Shown: positions 8,362 to 17,984, numbered from the stretch's first letter. The stretch: DNA of 64,000 bases from Halobellus sp. MBLA0158 (GCF_041477585.1 NZ_JBGNYA010000001.1:992001-1056000), one strand, 5' to 3'. A program made the numbers and translations. The notes: generated by a model from the sequence alone, not told the origin.

Positions 8362-8465
8362 GCCCGACACCGGGCGGCGCCGACATAAGTCAGTAGATCT
8401 ACAGAATACGGGCGTCTGTGGGGGTGATCGATGGCTATTTCCGCAGATAGGCGCACGTTCGTCGT

Positions 8466-10292
8466 ATGTCATCCGGTAGCGATTCGGACCGCCGCGGACC
8501 GACCGCGCTCGCGTCGCGGTCCCGGCGATCCTTTCTCCATCTACTCGGTCTCGGGGGCGCGGCGTCGCTCGCGGGCTGTAGCGCGCCGCAGGGGACCGGA
8601 GCGAGCGACGGGGCCGACTACGTCGACGGCACCTCGACCAGCGCCCAGACACTGAACTTCCTCAGCGTCGACGACGTCCCCTCCGCGAATCGGATCCAGC
8701 TGGCGCTCGACGGCGCCTACGCCGTCACGCCCGACCAGGAGATCTTCCCGCTGTGGGCCGACATCTCGACGGACGACGGCCGCGTGTACACCGTGGAGCT
8801 CCGCGACAATCTCCGCTGGGGTGGAGACTACGGGTCGATGACGGCCGAGGACTGGGTGTATATGATCACCGAGGTCTTCCAGGCGGAGCCGAACTGGGCG
8901 GGGTTCCCGAACCCCGGCGACTGGCGACGCGGGGGCGAGCCGATCCCCGTCGAGAAGACGGGCACGCGCTCGTTCGAGATCCGACTGCCGGAGCCCGACC
9001 CAGCCTTTCCGCTCCGGCCGATTATGTGGGGCGCCTACTGTATGCCCAAGGAGCTCATCCAGCGGTACCGGCCCGACGGCGACCAGGAGGGCCTCGCCCA
9101 GGACGAGGCGGTCCAGACGCTCGCGTACGCCGGCAACCTCGGCCCCTACACCTTCGAGCGCTGGGACCGTGGCGCGGCGTTCGTCGCCACGCGGAACGAC
9201 GACTACTACCTCCGCGAGGCCGACGACGTCCCCGAGGCGTGGCAAGAGGCACCGTACTTCGACTCCTACACCTACGAGGTCGTCCCCGAGGAGAGCACGC
9301 GTCTTTCGGCGCTCCGCTCCGGCGAGCTGACAGCCACCGAGGTCCCCGAGTCCCGCGTCGAGCAGTTCGAGGGCCTGGAGGACGTCGACGTCAAGGTGTT
9401 CCCGCAGGCGTTTATGACCTCGCTGATCTACAATCAGCGCGCCAACGGCTCCTTCTTCGAGGCGCTCCGGAAGCCGGCGGTCAGGCGGGCGCTCGCGTAC
9501 GCCGTCGACAAGGAACAGATCGTCGAGGACGTCCTCCGCGGGTACGCGACGGTCGCCCACACCTTCCAGCCGACGTTCTCGAAGTGGTACTCCGACGAGC
9601 GGGTCCGCGAACTCGGCGTCGGCGACGCGTACAGCCACGAGCGCGCCCGCGAGTTGCTCCGCGAGAACCTCGGCTCGACGCCGTACCGCTACGAGGGCGA
9701 CCGCGTCGTCGACGCCGAGGGCGAGCCGGTGTCGCTGGACCTGGTCTTCGCGCAGGGTTCGCAGGCCGTCGAGACGACCGCCGAGCTCGTCGCCCAGGAG
9801 TACGACGCCGTCGGGATCGACGTCGAACTCTCCGCGAAGGAGTACGGGGCGATCGTCGAACAGCACCTCTACAACGACTGGCAGGGCGACGGCGAGGCGC
9901 CGTGGGACGCCGGCCCCTACAACGGCGGCCCGCGCGACGGCTCGCTGAGCGCCCGCCCCTGGGACATGCTCCTCGGCATCACGTTCAACACCTACCCGCG
10001 GACGCCGTCGGCCATCCGGAGCTTCGTGGTTGAGCGCGGCGGCACCAACTTCTACGGCTACCACCCCGAGACGGACTTCGCGTCGCTTTTCGACACCGCA
10101 TCGAGCACCGTCGACGACGCGGAGCGCCGCGCGGCGCTGTCGGAGATCTTCGGCGCGCTCTCGGTCGAACAGCCGTTCAATTTCCTGAATATGGGCGTCG
10201 AGATCGTCGGCTTCGACGCCGACGTCCGCGGCCCCGAGGAGGTCTTCGGCTACACCTGGAACCGGAACACGTGGCGGCTTGACGCGGCCTGA
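8466..10292 (+). CDS. Dipeptide/oligopeptide ABC transporter substrate-binding lipoprotein
   Basis: 608-aa extracytoplasmic binding protein of the SBP_bac_5 (DppA/OppA) family. It has a twin-arginine signal (SRSRRSFLHLLGLGG, RR at about 20-21) followed by a lipobox LAGC with Cys38, so it is probably Tat-exported and lipid-anchored. The body has family features such as IFPLWADISTDDGRVYTVEL and a segment AVRRALAYAVDKEQIVEDVL. It is the first gene of a five-gene importer. There is a 99-nt gap to the first permease, which leaves room for a stem-loop or second promoter. The actual substrate (peptide, nickel or sugar) cannot be read from sequence. Confidence 0.92.
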   Translation: MSSGSDSDRRGPTALASRSRRSFLHLLGLGGAASLAGCSAPQGTGASDGADYVDGTSTSAQTLNFLSVDDVPSANRIQLALDGAYAVTPDQEIFPLWADISTDDGRVYTVELRDNLRWGGDYGSMTAEDWVYMITEVFQAEPNWAGFPNPGDWRRGGEPIPVEKTGTRSFEIRLPEPDPAFPLRPIMWGAYCMPKELIQRYRPDGDQEGLAQDEAVQTLAYAGNLGPYTFERWDRGAAFVATRNDDYYLREADDVPEAWQEAPYFDSYTYEVVPEESTRLSALRSGELTATEVPESRVEQFEGLEDVDVKVFPQAFMTSLIYNQRANGSFFEALRKPAVRRALAYAVDKEQIVEDVLRGYATVAHTFQPTFSKWYSDERVRELGVGDAYSHERARELLRENLGSTPYRYEGDRVVDAEGEPVSLDLVFAQGSQAVETTAELVAQEYDAVGIDVELSAKEYGAIVEQHLYNDWQGDGEAPWDAGPYNGGPRDGSLSARPWDMLLGITFNTYPRTPSAIRSFVVERGGTNFYGYHPETDFASLFDTASSTVDDAERRAALSEIFGALSVEQPFNFLNMGVEIVGFDADVRGPEEVFGYTWNRNTWRLDAA

Positions 10293-10391
10293 GCGGCTGC
10301 GGGTCCGCGGGCGCCTCCGATCGAACCGGACGACACAGTTAACTGCGGACGACGGGACCGATTCTCAAAGACGGCGATCGCGAATCTCACG

Positions 10392-11375
10392 ATGAGTCTG
10401 CACTGGTACACGGCGCGGCGGGTCGCGTGGGCGGGCGTCGTCGCCTTCGTCATCCTCACGGTCACGTTCGTCCTCCTGGAGTACGCGCCCGACCCGCAGT
10501 TGGCCCGGATCCAGTTTCGGGCGGCCGCGAGCGGCGGGAGCGCGGAGGCCGCCGCGGAGGCGTACGTCCGCCGGCGCGGGCTCCAGGGCCCGCTCTGGGC
10601 GCGCTATCTGGACTACCTCGCGAACCTCGCGACCGGCGACTGGGGCTGGTCGGACACCCGTTCACAGCCCGTCGTGACGGCCATCCTGACCGCGCTCCCG
10701 TACTCGCTGATGTACACCGTTCCGGCGGTCCTCCTCTCCACGTTCTTCGGCATCGCCATCGGGCTCTACTCGGCGTTCAATCAGTACACCAAGGCCGACT
10801 ACGCGGCGACGTTCGTCGCGTTCTTCGGGATCAGCATCCCGAACTTCTGGTTCGGGATCGTGCTCATCCTCGTGTTCGCGGTCCACCTCGGCTGGGTGCC
10901 CGTCCTCTTCGACGCCCAGCTGGCCCGGACGCGGCCGTTCTCCCTCGCGAACGCCCGGCAGCTCGCGCTCCCCGTCTTCGTCCTCGGGACGGGCGCCATC
11001 GCGAGCACGATGCGCTACGCCCGGGCCGAGGCGCTGGAGTACGTCCGCGCGGCGTTCGTGAAGACCGCGCGGGCGAAGGGCGCCAGCGAGTGGCGGATCC
11101 TCACCCGACACGTCCTCCGGCCGACACTCGTTCCCCTCTCGACGATCCTCGTCGGCGACTTGCTGGGCGTGATCCTCTCGGCGTCGTACCTCGTGGAGGT
11201 CGTCTTCGGCATTCCGGGGATCGGCCGTCTCAGCCTGGAGGCGATCCGCCGCCAGGACACCGCCCTCGTCCTCGGAACGACGCTCGTGCCCGTTTTCGTC
11301 GCCGTGATCGGCAATTTGCTTCAGGACCTCGCGTACGCCGCGCTGGACCCGCGGATCGACTACGGTGATCGGTGA
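10392..11375 (+). CDS. Dipeptide-type ABC transporter permease (DppB-like)
   Basis: 327-aa inner-membrane permease, BPD_transp_1 family, with six helices. The N-terminal YTARRVAWAGVVAFVILTVT is the usual first helix. The EAA coupling loop is FVKTARAKGASEWRILTRHV (about residues 222-241). The helix SASYLVEVVFGIPGIGRL is diagnostic of DppB/OppB. It forms a heterodimer with the next gene. The stop TGA shares its last base with the ATG of the next gene. Confidence 0.95.
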   Translation: MSLHWYTARRVAWAGVVAFVILTVTFVLLEYAPDPQLARIQFRAAASGGSAEAAAEAYVRRRGLQGPLWARYLDYLANLATGDWGWSDTRSQPVVTAILTALPYSLMYTVPAVLLSTFFGIAIGLYSAFNQYTKADYAATFVAFFGISIPNFWFGIVLILVFAVHLGWVPVLFDAQLARTRPFSLANARQLALPVFVLGTGAIASTMRYARAEALEYVRAAFVKTARAKGASEWRILTRHVLRPTLVPLSTILVGDLLGVILSASYLVEVVFGIPGIGRLSLEAIRRQDTALVLGTTLVPVFVAVIGNLLQDLAYAALDPRIDYGDR

Positions 11376-12598
11376 TGGCGGGGGACGGACGCGAGGACGG
11401 CCACGACGCCGGGGATCCACTAGCCGAGTCGGAGCGCGAGCGCTTCGAAGACGTCGACTGGGAGGCGATCGACGCCGACGACGGCGGCCGCTCGCGGACG
11501 CGACTCGCCGCTCTCGCGGCCGTGGTCGCCTACGCGCTCGCGCTGGCCTACGACCTGTCCCTGCCGCCTGATCGGCCGACCGTCGAGGTCGGATCCCTCG
11601 ATTTCGTCTGGGACGTCACCGCGGTCGACTGGCTGTTCGTCGCGACGCTTCTGGCCCTCGGCTTCGCGCTCGTCCCGCTCGCGCGGAACCGCCGGCTGAC
11701 CGCCTACTACTGGCGTCGATTCCGACGCCACACCCCCGCGGTCGTCAGCCTCGCGTACCTCGCTTTCGTCTTCCTGCTCGGCTCGGTCGGCACGCTCTTC
11801 CTCCAGCCGCCGGACCTGAACGTCGCGGCCGCGTACCAGCCGCCGGTGTTCCTGAGCGTCGACGCCGCGGTCCCGACCGAGTGCGTCGGGCCGGTCATCG
11901 ACGGCCGGTGCCGGGGCACGTGGCGGTATCCGCTGGGGACCACGGCCGAGGGCAAGGGACTGCTCGCGCTCGCGATCTTCGGGATGCGCGTCAGTATGCA
12001 GGTGGGGCTGATCGCGACGCTCATCTCGATCGCGATCGCGACCGCCGTGGGCGCGACGGCCGCCTACGCGGGCGGGTGGGTCGACGAGGCGCTGATGCGC
12101 TACGTCGATATCCAGCAGACCTTCCCGACGTTCTTCCTCTTTCTCTTTCTTGCATACCTCTTCGGCGGCAGCCTCTTCGTCCTCATCGTGATCTTCGGCG
12201 TGACGGGGTGGGGCGGGATCGCCCGGATCGTCCGGAGCGAGGCGCTCCAGCGTAGCGAGGAGCCCTACGTCGACGCCGCAAGCGCGGCCGGCGCGTCCGG
12301 CCCCTGGATCGTCTGGCGGCACGTCGTCCCGAACGTCTCGAACTCCATCGTCACGGCCGCGACGCTCAACATCCCGATCCTGATCCTCTCGGAGGCGGCG
12401 CTCTCGTTCATCGGCCTCGGGAACGCGACGCTGCCCTCGTGGGGACAGACGATCGCGGCCGGGCGGGGCGACCTCGCGACCGCCTGGTGGGTCTCGACCG
12501 TCCCCGGTGTGTTCCTCTTCGCGACCATCCTGGCGTTCAACTTCGTGGGCGACGCGCTCCGGGACGCGCTCGATCCGCGGCAGGAGGTGGGCCGGTGA
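11375..12598 (+). CDS. Dipeptide-type ABC transporter permease (DppC-like)
   Basis: 407-aa permease, longer than the usual 300 aa. Residues 1 to about 45 are polar and acidic, followed by two extra helices before the usual OppC N-terminal segment YYWRRFRRHTPAVVSLAYL. The core carries the EAA loop YVDAASAAGASGPWIVWRHV and LSEAALSFIGLGNATLPSWG, diagnostic of DppC/OppC. I use the ATG at 11375 that overlaps the previous stop; a GTG one codon earlier is also possible. The stop overlaps the start of the first ATPase gene (GTGA). Confidence 0.94.
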   Translation: MAGDGREDGHDAGDPLAESERERFEDVDWEAIDADDGGRSRTRLAALAAVVAYALALAYDLSLPPDRPTVEVGSLDFVWDVTAVDWLFVATLLALGFALVPLARNRRLTAYYWRRFRRHTPAVVSLAYLAFVFLLGSVGTLFLQPPDLNVAAAYQPPVFLSVDAAVPTECVGPVIDGRCRGTWRYPLGTTAEGKGLLALAIFGMRVSMQVGLIATLISIAIATAVGATAAYAGGWVDEALMRYVDIQQTFPTFFLFLFLAYLFGGSLFVLIVIFGVTGWGGIARIVRSEALQRSEEPYVDAASAAGASGPWIVWRHVVPNVSNSIVTAATLNIPILILSEAALSFIGLGNATLPSWGQTIAAGRGDLATAWWVSTVPGVFLFATILAFNFVGDALRDALDPRQEVGR

Positions 12599-13794
12599 GC
12601 GACCGCACGGACGGCCGCGGCGGCGGAGGCGGTGACGACCGCGGCGAGGACGCCGGCGGCGACGCCCGCGATCCGCTCCTCCGCGTGTCGGACCTCCGCG
12701 CGCGCTTCCGGACCGACGCCGGACCCGTGCGCGCGCTCGACGGCGTCTCCTTCGACGTCGCCCGCGGCGAGACGGTCTGTCTCGTCGGCGAGTCCGGCAG
12801 CGGCAAGACCGTCGCGAGCGAGTCGATCACCGGCCTGGTCGACGCCGACGGCGGCGACGTCGTCGCCGGCGAGCTCCGCTTCGACGGGCGCGACCTCCGC
12901 GCGCTCCCCGAGTCGGAACTCCGCGCGCTCCGCGGCGATCGGATCGCCCACGTGTTCCAGAACCCCCAGAGCGCGCTGAATCCGGTGTACTCGATCGGCT
13001 GGCAGGTCGCCGAGGCGGTCCGGCTCCACGCGGACGTCTCCAAGCGCGAGGCCCGGACGCGCGCGATCGACCTCCTCGACCGCGTCGGCCTCCCCGACCC
13101 GGCCGGTCGGATCGACGACTACCCCCACGAGCTCTCCGGCGGGATGAAACAGCGCGTCGCGATCGCGATGGCGCTGGCGGGCGAGCCGGATCTCCTGATC
13201 GCCGACGAGCCGACGACCGCGCTCGACGTGACGATCCAGTCGCAGGTGCTCCGACTGCTCGACGAGCTCCAGTCTGAGAGGGAGATGGCGCTGCTGCTCG
13301 TGACCCACGACCTCGGCGTCGTCGCCGAGATGGCGGACCGCGTCGTCGTGCTGTACGACGGGCTCGTGATGGAGCGCGGGAGCGTCTACGACGTCTTCGA
13401 GCGGCCGTCGCACCCGTACACGCGAGCCCTGCTCGACGCGCTTCCGGGGCGGCGCGGATTCGGGCGCTCGGGGACCTCAGCGAACGCAGGTACGGACGGC
13501 CAGCACTCAACGTCGTCTTCCGGTCGTAGTTCGGCGACAGACGGCGACCCGCCGCCTGGCTGTCGGTTCCGCGCACGGTGCCCCCACGCCGTCGACGCCT
13601 GCCGGGAGGGCGAGCACCCGCCGCTGTATCCGACGCCGGGCTCGGAATCGGCCCCCGACGGCGACGCCGCGGCCGCCGAACACGTCGCGTCCTGCGTTCA
13701 CTTCCGACCTGACGGTGATCCCGGCGTCGTCTACGGATCCGATCCGACCGAGGGCGAGGCCAACGCCGACGCCGACGCGGGTGAGACGCGATGA
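12595..13794 (+). CDS. Dipeptide-type ABC transporter ATPase (DppD-like)
   Basis: 399-aa ATPase on the cytoplasmic face of the importer. Walker A is GESGSGKT (about 65-72), signature LSGGMKQR, Walker B LLIADEPTTALD, H-loop LLVTHDLG. The C-terminal oligo_HPY domain has CRFRARCPHAVDACREGEHPPL and a final Cys in ASCVHF, a cysteine-rich motif common in this family. A polar, Ser/Gly-rich linker precedes it. The start is GTG at 12595, overlapping the permease stop; a longer in-frame reading would cover permease sequence and is rejected. Confidence 0.95.
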   Translation: MSDRTDGRGGGGGDDRGEDAGGDARDPLLRVSDLRARFRTDAGPVRALDGVSFDVARGETVCLVGESGSGKTVASESITGLVDADGGDVVAGELRFDGRDLRALPESELRALRGDRIAHVFQNPQSALNPVYSIGWQVAEAVRLHADVSKREARTRAIDLLDRVGLPDPAGRIDDYPHELSGGMKQRVAIAMALAGEPDLLIADEPTTALDVTIQSQVLRLLDELQSEREMALLLVTHDLGVVAEMADRVVVLYDGLVMERGSVYDVFERPSHPYTRALLDALPGRRGFGRSGTSANAGTDGQHSTSSSGRSSATDGDPPPGCRFRARCPHAVDACREGEHPPLYPTPGSESAPDGDAAAAEHVASCVHFRPDGDPGVVYGSDPTEGEANADADAGETR

Positions 13795-15161
13795 CCGCTG
13801 ATCGATCCTCCGCCGACGCGCCGCTCTTGGCCGTCCGCGGCCTCGAAAAGCACTACCGGCTCACGGAGGGCTTCTGGAACCGCGAGGCGGGGCGCGTCCG
13901 CGCCGTCGACGGCGTTGACCTGACGGTCGAGCGCGGCGAGGCGGTCGGGCTCGTCGGCGAGTCCGGCTGCGGGAAGTCGACGGCGGCGCGGGCGATCCTC
14001 CGGATCGACGAGCCCACGGGCGGCACCGTCCGCTTTCGCGGCGAGGACGTCACCGAGTACGATCGGCCGGCGCTCAAGCGGTTCCGCCGCCGCGCGCAGT
14101 TGCTCTTCCAGGATCCGACGTCGAGCTTCGACCCCCGGCGGTCGATCGGGGAGTCGGTCGCCGAGCCGCTGGCCGTCCAGGGGATGGCGGACCGTGCGCG
14201 CAGGCGCCGGCTCGCCGAATCGACGCTGGAGCGCGTCGGCCTCGATCGACGCGACGCCGACCGCTACCCGCACGAGCTCTCCGGCGGCGAGAAGCAGCGG
14301 GCGGCGCTGGCCCGCGCGCTCGTCGTCGATCCCGACCTCCTGGTCGCGGACGAGCCCGTCTCGGCGCTCGACGCGTCCGTGCAGGCCGACGTCCTCGGAC
14401 TGCTGGACCGCCTCCGGCGGGAACTCGACCTCGCCGTCCTCCTGATCAGCCACGACCTCGCCGTCGTCCGCGAGGTCTGCGACCGCGTGGCCGTGATGTA
14501 CCTCGGCGAGGTCGTCGAGTCCGGGCCGGTCGAGTCCGTGTTCGGCGATCCGCAGCACCCCTACACCCGAGCCCTGCTCGCGTCGATGCCGATCCCCGAC
14601 CCGCGAGTCGAGCGGCCCGACGTCCGACTCCGGGGCGAGGTCCCGAGCGCGGCCGACCCGCCCGACGGCTGTCGGTTCCACACGCGGTGTCCCGAGGTGA
14701 TCCCGCCGGAGGGCTACGACCTCGACGGCGAGGACTGGCGACGGCTCCACCGCTTCCGGATCCGGCTCGGCCGAGAGTCGAGCATCGACGTCGGCGCGGT
14801 TCGCGAGTACGTCGCGGCCGAGCGGGGCGTCGACCCCGACGACGTCGCCAGCGAGGCGGTACAGACTGCACTCAGACGCGAGTTCGACCTCCCCGAGCCG
14901 CTGTCGGACCCCGACGCGGAGGCGGTCCTCGACCGCGCGCTCGGCCGACTCGTCGCGGGCGACGACGCGGCCGCGGCGGAGGTCCTGGCGCGGGTGTTCC
15001 GCTCGCCCTGCGAGGCGTCGTCGCCGCGGATGCGCGACCTCGACGGGGAGAGCGCCGGCCGCGACGCACACACCGCCGCCTGTCACCTCCTCGACGAGGC
15101 GTCCGCGGCCGACGCCGATGACGTCGATCGCGATGCCGGCGCCCGCGACTCGGCGGACTGA
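13791..15161 (+). CDS. Dipeptide-type ABC transporter ATPase (DppF-like) with C-terminal insertion
   Basis: 456-aa ATPase, the partner of the DppD-like subunit. Walker A is GESGCGKS (about 56-63), signature LSGGEKQR, Walker B LLVADEPVSALD, H-loop LLISHDLA. The usual DppF is about 330 aa. Here the oligo_HPY region begins normally (CRFHTRCPEVIPP, Cys294 and Cys301) but is then interrupted by about 100 polar residues, before the conserved end SPCEASSP and HTAACHL near residue 430. It is the last gene of the importer operon and its start overlaps the previous stop by 4 nt. Confidence 0.94.
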   Translation: MTADRSSADAPLLAVRGLEKHYRLTEGFWNREAGRVRAVDGVDLTVERGEAVGLVGESGCGKSTAARAILRIDEPTGGTVRFRGEDVTEYDRPALKRFRRRAQLLFQDPTSSFDPRRSIGESVAEPLAVQGMADRARRRRLAESTLERVGLDRRDADRYPHELSGGEKQRAALARALVVDPDLLVADEPVSALDASVQADVLGLLDRLRRELDLAVLLISHDLAVVREVCDRVAVMYLGEVVESGPVESVFGDPQHPYTRALLASMPIPDPRVERPDVRLRGEVPSAADPPDGCRFHTRCPEVIPPEGYDLDGEDWRRLHRFRIRLGRESSIDVGAVREYVAAERGVDPDDVASEAVQTALRREFDLPEPLSDPDAEAVLDRALGRLVAGDDAAAAEVLARVFRSPCEASSPRMRDLDGESAGRDAHTAACHLLDEASAADADDVDRDAGARDSAD

Positions 15162-15176
15162 CGGCCTTCGCGCCGC

Positions 15177-15473
15177 TCACTCGATCACGAACCGCGGCTC
15201 GGCGATCCGCTCCGAGCGGCACTCCGGACACCGCGAGGGGTCGTTCAGCGGGTCGTCGAAGCCGTCGAAGCCGCACTCGCGGCACTCCGGCGGGGCGACG
15301 AGGAACTGCTCGTCCTCGCCGTCGACGCTCTGGGCGACGTGTTCGACGTGTCGGTAGACCGACGATCGGGGCACGCCGACCGCGGTCGAGAGGGCGGTCG
15401 CGTCGTGGGGCTCGGCGCGGAGCGCGTCGGCGATCCGCTGTCTCGTCGTGGCGTCCTCGCCCGGTTCGGACAT
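15177..15473 (-). CDS. HTH/Zn-ribbon transcriptional regulator
   Basis: 98-aa predicted DNA-binding protein. The N-terminal half (residues about 8-45) is a winged-helix-like region TRQRIADALRAEPHDATALS...SVYRHVEHV. The C-terminal half is a zinc ribbon with two cysteine pairs, CRECGFDG and CPECRSER. This HTH-plus-Zn-ribbon layout matches COG3357. I chose the ATG at 15473; the longer frame to 15551 crosses the divergent promoter. It is convergent with the dpp operon (15 bases apart) and divergent from the nucleotidyltransferase. The target is unknown. Confidence 0.82.
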   Translation of the reverse strand: MSEPGEDATTRQRIADALRAEPHDATALSTAVGVPRSSVYRHVEHVAQSVDGEDEQFLVAPPECRECGFDGFDDPLNDPSRCPECRSERIAEPRFVIE

Positions 15474-15580
15474 ATCCCTACTCCGGCGGCGGACCGCAAT
15501 AGATCCTTCTCTCCGACCGGCGGACGGCGAGAGAGGCCGCTGGGGAAACAATCTTGAGACTCCGGGCGGAGAGCATACGT

Positions 15581-16540
15581 ATGAAGGCTGTTGTCCTCGC
15601 GGGCGGGTACGCGACGCGGATGTGGCCGATCACGAAAGACCGGCCGAAGATGCTCTTGCCGATCGGCGACGGCACGGTCATCGACATCATCTTCGAGGAA
15701 CTCGAAGCCGACGACCGGATCGACGAGGTGTTCGTGAGCACCAACGAGGCCTTCGCCGGCGACTTCGAGGCGTTCCTCGCCGACTCGCCCTACGACAAGC
15801 CGACCGTCTCCGTCGAGGAGACCGTCGAGGAGGACGAGAAGTTCGGCGTCGTCGGCGCGCTCGAACAGCTCATCGACCGCGAGGGCGTCGACGACGACCT
15901 GGTCGTCATCGCGGGCGACAACCTCCTCTCCTTCCAGGTCTCGGAGTTCGTCGACTTCTTCGAGTCGAAGGGGACGCCGTGTCTCGCCGCCTACGACGTC
16001 GGCTCGAAGGAGCGCGCGAAGTCCTACGGCCTCGTCCAGCTGGACGGCGACCGCGTCGTCGACTTCCAGGAGAAGCCCGACGATCCACAGAGCACGCTCG
16101 TCTCGATCGCCTGTTACGCCTTCCCCGCGGAGACGCTCCCGGACTTCGAGACCTACCTCGCGAACGGCAACAACCCCGACGAGCCGGGATGGTTTATGAA
16201 GTGGCTCCAGGACCGGGGCGTCGTCAACGCGTTCACGTTCGACGGCGCGTGGTTCGACATCGGCACGCCCGAGAGCTACCTGGAGGCGGTGTCGTGGCAC
16301 CTCGGCGGCGACACCTACATCCACGGGGACGCGACGCTCGACAACGTCGAACTGGGTGAGAACGTCCACGTGATGGCCGGCGCCGAAATCACCGACTCGA
16401 CGCTCGATCGGAGCGTCGTCTTCGGCGACGCGGTGATCCGCGACTCGGAGCTCCGGAGCACGATCGTCGACGAGCACGCCCACGTGGAGAGTCTGGACCT
16501 CTCCGCGGCGCTGGTCGGCGCACACTCCCGGCTCGGATAG
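15581..16540 (+). CDS. Sugar nucleotidyltransferase (NDP-sugar pyrophosphorylase)
   Basis: 319-aa enzyme that joins a sugar 1-phosphate to an NTP. The signature LAGGYATRMWPITKDRPKML (about 5-24) carries the G-G-x-x-T-R and P-K residues, and VVIAGDNLL has the catalytic-metal Asp. The C-terminal part (TYIHGDATLDNVELGENVHV onwards) looks like a left-handed beta-helix hexapeptide region, as in GlmU or glucose-1-phosphate thymidylyltransferases of the AglF type. It could feed N-glycosylation or exopolysaccharide. No glycosylation genes sit beside it, so the sugar is unknown. An upstream in-frame ATG at 15554 is less likely. Confidence 0.85.
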   Translation: MKAVVLAGGYATRMWPITKDRPKMLLPIGDGTVIDIIFEELEADDRIDEVFVSTNEAFAGDFEAFLADSPYDKPTVSVEETVEEDEKFGVVGALEQLIDREGVDDDLVVIAGDNLLSFQVSEFVDFFESKGTPCLAAYDVGSKERAKSYGLVQLDGDRVVDFQEKPDDPQSTLVSIACYAFPAETLPDFETYLANGNNPDEPGWFMKWLQDRGVVNAFTFDGAWFDIGTPESYLEAVSWHLGGDTYIHGDATLDNVELGENVHVMAGAEITDSTLDRSVVFGDAVIRDSELRSTIVDEHAHVESLDLSAALVGAHSRLG

Positions 16541-16599
16541 CCCGCGTCGCCGCCGACTCGTACCGGATTCGCGGTTCGTTCCTCTCGCCGCCGATTCGG

Positions 16600-17247
16600 C
16601 TACCGGTACCGGAGCGACACCGTGGTGGCGCCGCTTTCGGTCTCCTCGACGCTGATCGCGGGGAGCCGCGCCCACGCGGCGGGGAATCGCTCGGCGATCG
16701 CGTCCAGCCGGACGCTCGGATGGCGGAGCACCGCGTAGAGGCCGGACAGCGCGCCGACCGCGATCAGGCCGGCGTCCGCCGTCGGGCCGGTGACCGGTGC
16801 GGCGACGGCGACGCCCGCGCACGCGAGCCCCAGGAGGACGTCCTCGACCGCGCCCGAGTACCGGACCAGCCGCCGCGGGCGGTGCCAGGCGCCGAGCGCG
16901 TGGTTGTACACCGCCCGCTCGGTCGTCGGGTTCCACGGCTCGGCCTCGACGCTGCCAGCGAGGACGTCCGCCCACGAGTGGGCCGCCGCCGCGGCGACGG
17001 CCACCCAGACGAGCCACAGCGTCGGATCGGCGGCGACCGCGTGGACCCCGAGGAGGCCCGCCGCGAGTGCGGTGTATCCGACCGGGAAGTGGAGCGTCTT
17101 CCGGTGGTCGGCGACCACGTCCAGGTCGGGCGCGATCCCGCCGAGGAGCGCCGCTGCGAGCACCGGCGGCGCGGCGTACTCGGGTCCGAAGGGCAGCAAC
17201 GCGGTCGCGACGGCGACGCTCGCGAGCCCGTGGGTGAACGCCATCAT
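16600..17247 (-). CDS. Membrane-bound metal-dependent hydrolase, YdjM/DUF457-like
   Basis: 215-aa membrane protein. It starts MMAFTHGLASVAVATALL and has LLGGIAPDLDVVADHRKTLHFP, with the His and Asp residues that define the YdjM/LexA-binding inner-membrane hydrolase (DUF457) family. Further conserved His and Asp are in AAAHSWADVLAG. About five helices follow. The two possible ATGs (17247 and 17244) are adjacent. It is last in a minus-strand run downstream of the TVP38 gene (44-bp gap). No substrate is known for archaeal members. Confidence 0.78.
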   Translation of the reverse strand: MMAFTHGLASVAVATALLPFGPEYAAPPVLAAALLGGIAPDLDVVADHRKTLHFPVGYTALAAGLLGVHAVAADPTLWLVWVAVAAAAAHSWADVLAGSVEAEPWNPTTERAVYNHALGAWHRPRRLVRYSGAVEDVLLGLACAGVAVAAPVTGPTADAGLIAVGALSGLYAVLRHPSVRLDAIAERFPAAWARLPAISVEETESGATTVSLRYR

Positions 17248-17291
17248 ACGGCTATCTACGGCTACCGAGGGCTCGGTAGTATAAATACTCG

Positions 17292-17984
17292 TCACCCCTC
17301 GCCGCCGAGGGCGAGTACCAGCCGCCGCCTGTACAGATAGACGACAACGGAGACGACGCCGAGCGCGACGACGAGCACCCCGGCCCGGACGAGCGCGCCG
17401 TCGGCGACCCGCGTGCCGACGTAGGCGACGAGGAGGAACGAGGGGGTCCGACCGACGATGACGAGTGCCAGGAACCTTCGAGCGCGGAGGTCCGAGAGCC
17501 CGGCGACGAAGCAGAGCAGGTCGTCGGGGAACGTCGGCAAAAGGAAGAGCACGAACAGTCCGGCGGCGCCGTTCCGGTCGAAGAACGCGTCCCACCGCTC
17601 CAGCGTCGCGGGCTCGATCACGCGTTCGACGTACGGCCGTCCGAACCGTCGACTCGCGGAGAACACGATGGCGCTCCCCGCGGTGACGCCGAGCATACTG
17701 TAGGCGACCCCGGGGAGGCTCCCGAAGAGGTACCCGCCGACGCCGCCGAGGACCTGTCCGGGGATGGGCGCGACGACGACTTGGACGGTCTGCAGGGCGA
17801 CGAACGCGAGCGGCGCGTACCAGCCGAGGCCCGCCAGCTGGCTCCGGATCCACTCGGGGTCCGTCGCCGACGGGACGAACCGCTCGACGGCCACGGCGGC
17901 GACGACGAACGACCCCACGAGCAGCAGGACGCGGGCGGCGGCGCTCCGGCGGGCGGCCGGGGAGGCGAAGACGTCGTCGCGCAT
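17292..17984 (-). CDS. TVP38/TMEM64 family (VTT domain) membrane protein
   Basis: 230-aa protein with about six helices. The VTT-domain hallmarks are VVAPIPGQVLGGVGGYLFGS (about 80-99) and FVLFLLPTFPDDLLCFVAGL (about 145-164). This family is related to DedA and to eukaryotic lipid scramblases TMEM41B/VMP1, so a role in lipid movement or membrane homeostasis is possible but not shown. The ATG at 17984 shares a base with the stop of the PHP gene upstream, so the two are co-translated. Confidence 0.88.
   Translation of the reverse strand: MRDDVFASPAARRSAAARVLLLVGSFVVAAVAVERFVPSATDPEWIRSQLAGLGWYAPLAFVALQTVQVVVAPIPGQVLGGVGGYLFGSLPGVAYSMLGVTAGSAIVFSASRRFGRPYVERVIEPATLERWDAFFDRNGAAGLFVLFLLPTFPDDLLCFVAGLSDLRARRFLALVIVGRTPSFLLVAYVGTRVADGALVRAGVLVVALGVVSVVVYLYRRRLVLALGGEG

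Noticed and set aside
12439-12594. Longer N-terminus for DppD-like ATPase
   Set aside because: It lies inside the permease gene; the GTG at 12595 overlapping the permease stop is the natural start.
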